In this document: positions 14,075-20,617 of the stretch, in pieces
How positions within the stretch are numbered: position 1 is the first letter of the stretch
Layout: each line of letters begins with the position of its first letter
Source: DASVLX01 sp036384655
GTDB taxonomy: Bacteria; Actinomycetota; Actinomycetes; Mycobacteriales; Pseudonocardiaceae
NCBI GenBank assembly: GCA_036384655.1
Contig: DASVLX010000321.1
Span: 1-22,813, forward strand
Reading direction: 5' to 3'
DNA: 22,813 nt
Program-made: the position numbers and the translations under genes
The notes under the pieces: generated by a model
Seen by the model: only the letters and a program-made list of their open reading frames with translations
Told to the model about the DNA's origin: nothing
Database searches by the model: none

Positions 14075-14772
14075 CGCCGCACCTCCCCCGGCTCTTGTTC
14101 GGGCAGCGGGTCCTTCTCGGGCGGCGGGCCGAGCCCGGCGCAGCGGCCGTGTTCGACGCGCAGCACCCGGTCGGCGATCCGGCGCACCTGATCCTGATCA
14201 TGCGTGACCCACAGGACGGTCATGCCGGCGTCGGCCAGTTCCCGTACCGCCTGTTCGATCAGTTTCGCGGCCGCCGCGTCCACGGCCGACGTGGGCTCGT
14301 CCAGCAGCAGCACGTCCGGCCCGGTGATCAGGGTGCGGGCCAGGCAGACCCGCTGCGCCTCACCACCGGACAGCGCGGTCGCGTCGCGGTCCAGCCAATC
14401 GCCGGTCAGCGCCACCCTGGCCAGCACCTCGCGCAGTTGACCGTCGGTGGCGCGCGGACTGGCGACTCGCAGGTTGTCGGCCACCGTGCCGGGGAACGGG
14501 GTCGGCTTCTGGAATCCCATGCCGACCTGGCGGCGCAGCCGCAGCGGGTCCAGACCGGCGATGTCGCGCTCACCGAACAGCACGCGGCCCGAGGTCGGCA
14601 CCTCCAACCGGTTGCACAGCCGCAGCAGCGTGGACTTGCCCGCGCCGGACGGCCCGAACACGGCGGTCACCCCGTCGCCGGGCACCGTCGCGGAGAATCC
14701 GTCCAGCGCCCGCACGCCGGCCCGATCCACCACGACATCCTCGAAGGTGAAACCGTTGTCGTCCGCCGCCAC
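14071..14772 (-). CDS. fetA: FetA-type ABC transporter ATP-binding protein
   Basis: This 233-residue ATPase drives the FetB permease. It has all expected motifs in order: Walker A GPSGAGKST (40-48), Q-loop Q88 (GFQKP), signature LSGGEAQ (134-140), Walker B VLLLDEP with D158/E159 and the switch His H191 in WVTHD. GTG 14772 follows GGAGGG closely. The gene is divergent from pncB, and a 28-bp near-palindrome lies between the two promoters. A near-consensus minus-strand -10 box TATCAT is at 14803-14798, overlapping the palindrome edge, so the same regulator may repress both directions. Confidence 0.92.
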   Translation of the reverse strand: MAADDNGFTFEDVVVDRAGVRALDGFSATVPGDGVTAVFGPSGAGKSTLLRLCNRLEVPTSGRVLFGERDIAGLDPLRLRRQVGMGFQKPTPFPGTVADNLRVASPRATDGQLREVLARVALTGDWLDRDATALSGGEAQRVCLARTLITGPDVLLLDEPTSAVDAAAAKLIEQAVRELADAGMTVLWVTHDQDQVRRIADRVLRVEHGRCAGLGPPPEKDPLPEQEPGEVRR

Positions 14773-14797
14773 GATCCCTCCTCAGCCCGCTGTCAGC

Positions 14798-14833
14798 ATG
14801 ATATCGCTGACCGATATCGGTCTTCGATACAGT
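14798..14833. promoter_or_regulatory. Divergent fetA/pncB promoter region with 28-bp operator-like palindrome
   Basis: The imperfect palindrome at 14802-14829 is symmetric about 14815/14816 (12 of 14 half-site bases match): TATCG, spacer, then the perfect core GACCGATATCGGTC at 14809-14822, then CGATA. It is flanked by TATCAT on the minus strand (14803-14798, five of six to the -10 consensus) for fetA and by TACAGT at 14828-14833 for pncB, with CTGACC at 14807-14812 as a possible -35. A protein bound here would block both promoters. The CCGATATCGG core recurs at 10905-10914 before padR. Confidence 0.6.
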
Positions 14834-14932
14834 GGTCGATGACCAAGGTGTGGGACGTTCCGGGACCTCGGACATTCCGGACAGGCAACTGGTCCCTTGC
14901 GATCGATGGCGGAACGGGGTGCGCTGGACCAC

Positions 14933-16372
14933 ATGACTGGGCAGACGGCTGGACACCCCGAAGAGGCCCCCACACATGTCCCGAGCCATGTTCCGACGCA
15001 GGCCGTAGGCCATGTGCCGGGGAACGTCGCGACCCACGTGTCGGCGCTGTGCACGGATCTCTACGAGATCCGGATGGCGGTCAGCTACCTGCGGCACGAC
15101 ATGCACGGGCTGGCCACCTTCAGCCTGTTCGCTCGGCATCTGCCGGCCACCCGCGGCTTCCTGGTCGCGGCCGGTCTGGACGACTGCCTGACCCTGCTGG
15201 AGGGCTTCCGGTTCGGCCAGTCCGATCTTCACTACCTCCGGCACGCCGTCGGGCTGACCGAGGAGGACCTGGACGCGCTGGCCCGGATCAAGTTCACCGG
15301 CGACGTGTGGGCGGTTCCCGAGGGTCGAGTGGTGTTCGGGGACGAGCCGTTCCTGGAGGTCACGGCCCCCATCGCCGAGGCACAGCTGGTCGAGACCGCG
15401 CTGCTCAACCTGATCACCTTCGAGACCTCGGTGACCACCAAGGCGGTCCGCTGCCGGCTCGCCGCGCCCGACGCGGAGCTCGTCGAGTTCGGCGCTCGCC
15501 GCGTGCACGGCCTCGGCGCGGCCATGTCGGTGGCGCGCTGCTGCACGCTCGCCGGGTTCACCGGCACCAGCTATGTCGCGGCGGCGCACCGCTACGGCCT
15601 GCGCCCGGTCGGCACCATCGCACACTCCTATGTGGAGGCCTTCGGCGACGAGCGCACCGCGTTCCGCACCTTCGCCAGGGACTTCCCGGCCGCGTCGGTG
15701 TTCCTGGTGGACACCTACGACACGCTCGCCGGGGTACGTACCGCGATCGAGGTCGCCCAGGAACTCGGCCTTGCGCACGGCGCGATCGGTGTCCGACTGG
15801 ACTCCGGCGACCTGGCCGACCTGTCCAAGCGGACCAGGCAACTGCTCGACGCGGCCGGGCTCCCCAAGGCGCGGATCATGGCCAGCGGCGGGCTGGACGA
15901 GTACGCGCTCGCCGCGCTCACCGCCGCGCAGGCGCCCATCGACATGTATGGCGTGGGCACCAAGGTCGGCGTTTCGGCGGACGCGCCCAGCCTGAACAGC
16001 GCCTACAAGCTGGTCGATTACGACGGCCGCCCGGTGATCAAGACATCCGAGGGCAAGGCAACTCTGCCCGGCGCGAAGCAGGTCTACCGCGGCGAACCCG
16101 GAACGCCCGACCTTCTCGCGCTGCGCGACGAAACCCCACCGCCGGACCGCGAACCGCTGCTGGTGCCGGTGATGAGCCGGGGTGAGCGGCTCGATCCGGA
16201 GGAAGACCTGGCGACGGCTCGCCGACGCCTGTTGGAGGATCTCGCCTGGCTACCCGAGAGCGCCAAGCGCATCACCGATCCCACACCGGTCCCGGTGCAC
16301 ATCTCCGCCGCCCTACGCCTACTCACCAACCAGGTGCGGGAGGACCTGGCCGCTCACCAGTTCGTGCGTTGA
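14933..16372 (+). CDS. pncB: Nicotinate phosphoribosyltransferase
   Basis: This enzyme converts nicotinate and PRPP to nicotinate mononucleotide, the first step of NAD salvage, in the cytoplasm. It has about 479 residues. Signatures are TDLYEIRMA (41-49), FSLFARHLPATRGF, EFGARRVHG (about 185-193), the autophosphorylated His H231 in GTIAHSYVEAF, VRLDSGDL and the GVGTKVG loop. The start is uncertain: ATG 14933 is used, but ATG 14906 and GTG 15038 are in frame and none has a good ribosome site. The first 36 residues are odd, with repeated HVP (THVPSHVP, GHVPG), and are not part of the normal enzyme, so translation may really begin at GTG 15014 or 15038. It is controlled by the palindrome region upstream, shared with fetA. 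Confidence 0.93.
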   Translation: MTGQTAGHPEEAPTHVPSHVPTQAVGHVPGNVATHVSALCTDLYEIRMAVSYLRHDMHGLATFSLFARHLPATRGFLVAAGLDDCLTLLEGFRFGQSDLHYLRHAVGLTEEDLDALARIKFTGDVWAVPEGRVVFGDEPFLEVTAPIAEAQLVETALLNLITFETSVTTKAVRCRLAAPDAELVEFGARRVHGLGAAMSVARCCTLAGFTGTSYVAAAHRYGLRPVGTIAHSYVEAFGDERTAFRTFARDFPAASVFLVDTYDTLAGVRTAIEVAQELGLAHGAIGVRLDSGDLADLSKRTRQLLDAAGLPKARIMASGGLDEYALAALTAAQAPIDMYGVGTKVGVSADAPSLNSAYKLVDYDGRPVIKTSEGKATLPGAKQVYRGEPGTPDLLALRDETPPPDREPLLVPVMSRGERLDPEEDLATARRRLLEDLAWLPESAKRITDPTPVPVHISAALRLLTNQVREDLAAHQFVR

Positions 16373-16381
16373 TCATTTGGG

Positions 16382-16936
16382 TCACCAGTGCTCGCGGTGG
16401 ACGACCTCGTCGAATGGGCGCCGGTTGGGCTTCTTGATCGGCTTCAACGGCCGGTCGGCGGGATAGCCCAGACCGATCATGTAGGCCAACCGCCGATCGT
16501 CCGGCAGCCCGAGGATCTTCCGGGCGAGATCCTGGTCACCGACCGACGAGTGGCCGGACCCAATGCCGAGATCGGCCGCGGCCAGCGCGATCGCCATGGT
16601 GGCCTGCCCGAGGTCGTACTCGATGCGCTCCCGCTCGGCCTCCTCAACCGGTGCGACCAGCGCGATGGTGGCGGCCGAACAGGCGATATGACCCGCGCCC
16701 TTCCACACATGGGAAAGCTGGCAGAGCGTGTCGTGGTCGGTCACCAGCACGAAGTCCCAGGGCTGGCTGTTGTGCGACGAAGGGGTCCGGCGGGCCGCTT
16801 CCAGAATCCGGTCCAGATCCTCGGCCGCGATGGGCCGATCGGTGTAGGTACGGACATTCCGTCGAGAGATGATCACGTCCCAGGTCTGCACGGCCCGACC
16901 GTACGCCACCTGATCGCGGCGAATGTCTACTGTCAC
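16382..16936 (-). CDS. Nitroreductase-family flavoprotein
   Basis: This 184-residue FMN-dependent oxidoreductase belongs to the nitroreductase superfamily, whose members reduce nitro compounds, quinones or other acceptors with NAD(P)H. Typical motifs are RRNVRTYTDRPI (25-36, FMN phosphate contact), RRTPSSHNSQPWDFV (about 49-63) and the C-terminal YMIGLGYPA. GTG 16936 overlaps the stop of the upstream winged-helix gene as GTGA, so the two are translationally coupled. GTG at residue 16 is an alternative start. The natural substrate cannot be told from sequence. Confidence 0.88.
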   Translation of the reverse strand: MTVDIRRDQVAYGRAVQTWDVIISRRNVRTYTDRPIAAEDLDRILEAARRTPSSHNSQPWDFVLVTDHDTLCQLSHVWKGAGHIACSAATIALVAPVEEAERERIEYDLGQATMAIALAAADLGIGSGHSSVGDQDLARKILGLPDDRRLAYMIGLGYPADRPLKPIKKPNRRPFDEVVHREHW

Positions 16937-18012
16937 GGGCCGTCCACCCGCGCGGGCACGGCGAGGAACCGGCCGTAGCGACTCGCGGCGCGGGCGGCGC
17001 GGCCTCGGGCTCCCGGCGAAATCGAGTCGAAGGGCTCCAGGGCGAGCTGCACCGAGGTCGCGAGCGTGGTGCGCCGCCAGACGCCGACAACCTCGCCATC
17101 GATGACGACCGTCGGCCGGAACAGCCCGTTGCCGCCGGGCGCGACGATCGCGGAATCGGCGCCGGCGAGCGCCGCGGAGCGGTCCGCGTAGCCGAGCAGG
17201 TACTCGTCGAAACCCGGCAGCAGCCAGACGCCGTCACTCGCCGGCTCCAGACCGGGCCTCATCAGATACTCGGTCCCCTCGACCTCGACAGCCTCCAGCC
17301 TGCCGCGCGCGGAGGCGGCCGCGCGCCGGGCGTCCGTCAGAGTGAGGGACGACCACCGGGCCAGGTCCCGCACGGTCGCCGGGCCATGCGAACGGAAGTA
17401 GCGCACCGCGAGCTCGTGGAGCGCCTCATCATGCGCGAGCTCTCGCGAGCGCGTGATCCACTCCTCCGCCAGCGTCCAGGTGTTCTTGCCGCGCAGCACG
17501 AGGTGTCCACGTACGGCGAGAGCCAGTAGGAGATGCGCACCGCGCTGCCCGGCGGTCGAGAGCCCCGCCGCGTCGAACGTCCTCAGTAGCTCACGACGCT
17601 CCAGGCTGCGCCCGCCGTGCAGCGCCTCATACGCGATCTCGGCTCCGCGATCGAAATCGCTCGCCCCGAGTTCGAGCTGGCGGTGGCGACCGGCGGCGGA
17701 ACGCAGGATCCGCTCGGCGGTGAGCGTCAGCATCCAGCCGAGATCCTCCGCGGCGACGAAGTGGAGGGTTCCGCGCATTGGCCAGGATCGCACAATGGCT
17801 CCCGCCTCATGAGCTGCCTCGATCTCGGCGCGGGATGCCGCCGCGGTACGAAGCCCGATCGCCCACAGCGCGCCCTCGTAGTCCTGCGCCTGAACCGCGA
17901 GCAGCTCGCGCACGACCTGAACCGGATCGTTCGATGCCGGACGGGAGATGCCGAGCGCCGCCAAGCGCAGCGTGGCCAGTCGCCGCCGATCCGTTGTGAA
18001 GCCCCGCACCAT
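16933..18012 (-). CDS. Winged-helix AlkZ/YcaQ-like protein (putative DNA glycosylase)
   Basis: This 359-residue protein of the winged-helix HTH_42 family includes the AlkZ and YcaQ glycosylases that unhook interstrand crosslinks or remove alkylated bases. The catalytic QxQ-type motif is present as Q41-A-Q43 in VQAQDYEG, followed by SWPMRGTLHFV, a conserved segment of the family, and the LPGFDEYLLGY motif near residue 260. Both features support enzymatic rather than only structural homology, though many actinobacterial members have no tested function. ATG 18012 is used; GTG 18054 would add 14 residues with no ribosome site. Its tail overlaps the nitroreductase start by four bases. The pairing suggests a shared damage- or redox-related operon (inference). 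Confidence 0.82.
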   Translation of the reverse strand: MVRGFTTDRRRLATLRLAALGISRPASNDPVQVVRELLAVQAQDYEGALWAIGLRTAAASRAEIEAAHEAGAIVRSWPMRGTLHFVAAEDLGWMLTLTAERILRSAAGRHRQLELGASDFDRGAEIAYEALHGGRSLERRELLRTFDAAGLSTAGQRGAHLLLALAVRGHLVLRGKNTWTLAEEWITRSRELAHDEALHELAVRYFRSHGPATVRDLARWSSLTLTDARRAAASARGRLEAVEVEGTEYLMRPGLEPASDGVWLLPGFDEYLLGYADRSAALAGADSAIVAPGGNGLFRPTVVIDGEVVGVWRRTTLATSVQLALEPFDSISPGARGRAARAASRYGRFLAVPARVDGP

Positions 18013-18101
18013 CGATCCAGTATGCCGAGCGCGTCTGACAACAAAGCTGACCACCGGGCAGTGTCATGTTGATCAGCACCGCTAGACTTCCCAATACGGG
18101 C

Positions 18102-18119
18102 GATCGTTCCGATCGTTCC
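18102..18119. repeat. 9-bp tandem repeat before the toxin module
   Basis: GATCGTTCC occurs twice in direct succession at 18102-18110 and 18111-18119, 24 bases before the ATG at 18143. TTGATC at 18069-18074 could be a -35 box, but no good -10 box follows. Confidence 0.8.
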
Positions 18120-18142
18120 ATGATGAGAGGAAGGACACGGGC

Positions 18143-18409
18143 ATGTCGGCGTTGAGTGAGACGGTCGAGTACACGCGGCTGGCCACCGCCAGTTGCCAGG
18201 AGGTCGCGGGCTTCCTGCTGCAGGCGAGCCGGCTCATGGGGGACATAACGCGGTCGCTGCGTGCCGGCCTCGACGGCACTGGGCAGATCACCGAGGCAGC
18301 TCAGTACCACCAGCGTGCCGCCAGTTCACTGACTGACAGCCAGCAGGCGGTCCAGTTGCTCCAGCAGCACCTTGAGGGACTGGTCGCCAGGTTTCACGAA
18401 GCAGCTTGA
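18143..18409 (+). CDS. Helical N-terminal domain of a polymorphic-toxin-like protein (frame breaks near 18393)
   Basis: This 88-residue, almost wholly helical protein starts at ATG 18143 behind AGAGGAAGGA. It is Gln/Ala-rich (YTRLATASCQEVAGF, QQAVQLLQQHLEGL) and resembles the helical trafficking domains at the N-terminus of some actinobacterial toxins; it has no WxG motif. Read alone it ends at TGA 18407. Removing one T from TTT at 18392-18394 would continue it as RFTKQLEPLRAAEL into the +1 frame, a proline-rich linker and the toxin domain ending at 18806, giving one 221-residue protein. The break may be a mutation, a sequencing error or a +1 frameshift site. I therefore treat it as the first half of a single gene. 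Confidence 0.7.
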   Translation: MSALSETVEYTRLATASCQEVAGFLLQASRLMGDITRSLRAGLDGTGQITEAAQYHQRAASSLTDSQQAVQLLQQHLEGLVARFHEAA

Positions 18410-18806
18410 ACCACTGCGCGCGGCGGAACTGCCGGCTGCGCCCAGACCGCAACCGCCATGGCAGAAACCTGGAGCTCCGGGGATATCCGACAGCGGCAGC
18501 GATGGAGATAGCGTCCGCGCCGCCCAACATATTCTGACAACTCCAGATCTGCTTCGCGGGCTGACAGTACAGGATGTCGACTCTCTGGCACGCCAGGCCG
18601 GCTACGAAGTACTGCCGGGCAACCCAGCGAAAGTCAATTCCGCGACCCGGTACTATATGCCAGGTACGCTCAGGTTCGTTGGATTCCGTGTCCTGCCCGA
18701 CGGTGTCAAAGGTCAGGACGGCATCAAGGCGGGCGCCTACCTCCGATACTTCGGCGACGCTCATGACAGAATCCGTGTACCGCTGGCTGGAAGTCCGGAA
18801 CTATGA
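18372..18806 (+). pseudogene. C-terminal toxin-like domain, out of frame with its N-terminal half
   Basis: This frame opens after a TGA in the helical gene; TTG 18372 is the only usable start and has no ribosome site, so it is better read as the second half of the 18143 gene. It carries a proline-rich linker (LPAAPRPQPPWQKPGAP) and then about 90 residues with DLLRGLTVQDVDSLARQAG, FRVLPDG, KAGAYLRYF and a C-terminal RIRVPLAGSPEL. That ending, a strand with RIPL-like Arg and PLxGxPxL, occurs at the end of several small bacterial RNase-type toxins of the barnase/EndoU/ColE5/RelE-like class; my assignment to that class is tentative. Its stop overlaps the next gene by four bases (ATGA), a typical toxin-immunity layout. 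Confidence 0.6.
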
Positions 18807-19126
18807 GTATCGACGCTGAGAAAACCCGACAGGAACTGCTTGACCTAGGGCTCGAAGACTGGATCCCGGTGCCAGAAGCGGTGGGAGCGGCGCGAGCGGG
18901 TCAGGAAGACCGCATACGCGAGGTTCGTGAGGTACTGACCGATCTGGTCCAGGATGGCCTGGTCCGCCTGTACCGGGGACCCCGGGACGCGGACGAGCCT
19001 GCGCCAGTGACGACCGAAGAAGCAGTGGAACTCCTCCGGGACCCCTACTGGTATCGCTTCCACCTCGGCGAACCCAGCGAAGAGCGGCTGTACTTCGTGA
19101 ACGTCGAGAACATCCGCGAGTCGTGA
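18803..19126 (+). CDS. Candidate immunity protein
   Basis: This 107-residue acidic cytoplasmic protein begins at ATG 18803 and overlaps the toxin-domain stop as ATGA. Residues 1-55 look helical and winged-helix-like (EDWIPVPEAVGAAR, VREVLTDLVQDGLVRLYRG), followed by EEAVELLRDPYWYRF and a final strand LYFVNVEN. No family name is certain. Its small size, acidic charge and immediate coupled position after a C-terminal toxin domain make it the likely cognate antitoxin. It looks intact, as expected for a gene kept under selection while the toxin is broken. Confidence 0.6.
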   Translation: MSIDAEKTRQELLDLGLEDWIPVPEAVGAARAGQEDRIREVREVLTDLVQDGLVRLYRGPRDADEPAPVTTEEAVELLRDPYWYRFHLGEPSEERLYFVNVENIRES

Positions 19127-19315
19127 TCTCCCGCCGCAACCACCGGCGCCAGGCCGTCAGTGCCGCCAGTGCCTGGCCCCGGCCTCGAGCATCAGATTCT
19201 GCGAGTTCGGTCCCATTATGAGCGGATGTAGCTGTCGAACGCACGCGGCCTGCCAGGCAAGCGACTGCCGTAGGTTGTGCAACGTATGTGCGTTTTGGCG
19301 CACCTTCCCAACTGA
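19127..19315. other. Non-coding gap between the two toxin modules
   Basis: I see no plausible gene, tRNA or repeat here. A minus-strand frame (82 residues, ending in LMLEAGARHWRH) matches nothing I recognise and overlaps the toxin remnant. Confidence 0.4.
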
Positions 19316-19914
19316 ACTGATCCCTGCCACCCGGACAAGCTGCGTTACCTCGGACTCGAAACAGCCACCGTCGACATCCTTCTCAACGTCTCGGCCGCCG
19401 AGCACCGGTTGCGGGCAACGGGACCAGACCGCATCACCAACTCACGCGAGACCAGCGGGAGGAACTCAACCACTATCTTTCTCTCTTGGAACGACTCAAT
19501 CCGGAAGAGTTCGCGGCAGCGGCGAAAGATCCCGATCACGGAGGCAAGGTGACCAGCAGTTCGCCGGATGAAGCGCGAGTCGCGCTCGATCTCTGGGTGC
19601 GAGGTATCTTTCCGCGGGGCTTCTCACGGCCCACCGAACCAGGCTGAGGCGACTTCATTGAACCTGACGGGACACGTTGGGATATCAAGAGTATCCATTC
19701 CGACTGGCCACCGGGGGTTCGCGACAGCCTGCGCAGCAAACCATTTCCGAACCCATATAATGGGCAGGACTTCCGGCAAAAACTCATCGAACAGTTCGAC
19801 GACGGGCGGAAGGTATTGATCGACACCAGGAATGCGAATCAGGCCGCCATTGACGATATGGAACGAATTGTCGAAGAGGAGGGTTGGGGTGGACGAATCA
19901 TCTGGTACCCGTAA
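19316..19914 (+). pseudogene. Orphan C-terminal nuclease-like toxin, frameshifted and interrupted
   Basis: About 199 codons can be read with one base repair. Frame 2 gives DKLRYLGLETATVDILLNV to GPDRIT at about 19440; restoring one lost C near 19440/19441 continues in frame 1 as LTRDQREELNHYLSLLERL, then DPDHGGKVTSSSPDEARVAL, a TGA at 19645-19647, GDFIEPDGTRWDIKS and, at the end, KVLIDTRNANQ and RIIWYP. The segment D-x(6-8)-WDIK resembles the D...DxK core of PD-(D/E)xK nucleases, and the KVT/DEAR stretch and I-W-Y-P end are those of a CdiA-type C-terminal toxin family I recognise only by pattern. It has no N-terminal delivery domain, so it is an orphan tip. Its stop lies inside the next gene's start region. 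Confidence 0.65.
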
Positions 19915-20536
19915 AACCTGGACGCCGGCCCGGTGGCCGGTAGACAAGACTGCGGCCAACCAACTGCGCCAGTGGCTGGATGAGAGCGGCGAGCTGGAGT
20001 TTGACGGCCTGGATCTTGATTTTCGTAGCGCGGACCTCTCGGATGCCGATTTCACCGAGTCCTGGCTGAGCCGCTCGGATCTGCGCGGAGTCGGCCTGCG
20101 GCAGATGGTGCTGTATCGCGGCCATGCCGAAGAGGCAGATTTCTCGGGCGCTGATATGGAAGGTGCGGATCTGGTACGGGCATCACTATCCCGCGCGAAC
20201 TTCACCGGAGCGCGGCTTGTCGACGCACGCCTCGGGCGCGCCGAGGTACTGCATGCCGTGTTTGTGGACGCGAATCTGGCGGGAGCTGATTTCGGCGACG
20301 GAAGTCTCAGCGGCTCCGACCTGACAGGCGCCGACCTCACCGCCGCGCGGGCGAACGGGCTTGGCCTGATGGGCTGCCGGTTCGACCACACGCACGTCAC
20401 CGGCTTCCATGGCACGGCGATCGGGCCGATCACCGTGTCTGACCAGGGCAAAGACGTCGAGCTCGACGGCGAGGACATGGAGCACTGGTTCGCGCGACAT
20501 GGCGCGGAGGTTACCTGCGTGCATCACGTGGAGTAG
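19889..20536 (+). CDS. Pentapeptide-repeat protein, candidate immunity protein
   Basis: This 215-residue protein starts at GTG 19889 with AGGAGGG five bases upstream and overlaps the toxin remnant by 26 bases. Residues about 37-165 form a right-handed quadrilateral beta-helix of A(D/N)LxxA(D/N)F repeats, for example SADLSDADF, GADMEGADL and RANFTGARL, with a helical N-terminal cap (AANQLRQWLDESG) and an acidic C-terminal tail. Proteins of this fold can mimic DNA and bind DNA-acting enzymes such as gyrase, so one could neutralise a nuclease. Its position directly overlapping the toxin end is the normal place for an immunity gene. It is intact while the toxin is not. The immunity role is an inference. 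Confidence 0.75.
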   Translation: MDESSGTRKTWTPARWPVDKTAANQLRQWLDESGELEFDGLDLDFRSADLSDADFTESWLSRSDLRGVGLRQMVLYRGHAEEADFSGADMEGADLVRASLSRANFTGARLVDARLGRAEVLHAVFVDANLAGADFGDGSLSGSDLTGADLTAARANGLGLMGCRFDHTHVTGFHGTAIGPITVSDQGKDVELDGEDMEHWFARHGAEVTCVHHVE

Positions 20537-20604
20537 TCGCGTGACTACACTGCGAACCTCACCCCGCATGAGCGCCGCAGATGCGAACTTCACCAGGCGC
20601 TTCC

Positions 20605-20617
20605 TAGGCTGTGGGGG
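20605..20617 (+). promoter_or_regulatory. Possible -10 box for a leaderless penicillin-binding-protein gene
   Basis: TAGGCT at 20605-20610 lies seven bases before GTG 20617. No ribosome site is visible before either GTG 20611 or 20617, which fits a leaderless transcript. Confidence 0.35.

Noticed and set aside
14802..14829. NrtR- or NiaR-type NAD regulator site before pncB
   Set aside because: The palindrome is real, but I cannot match it to a known NAD-regulator motif from memory, so no such name is given.
14095..16185. A 696-residue plus-strand open frame over fetA and pncB
   Set aside because: It is antisense to fetA and out of frame with pncB, Arg/Gly/Pro-rich and without recognisable motifs; it is a high-GC shadow.
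19157..19405. Minus-strand 82-residue gene between the toxin modules
   Set aside because: No ribosome site, no recognisable motif, and it overlaps the repaired toxin frame.
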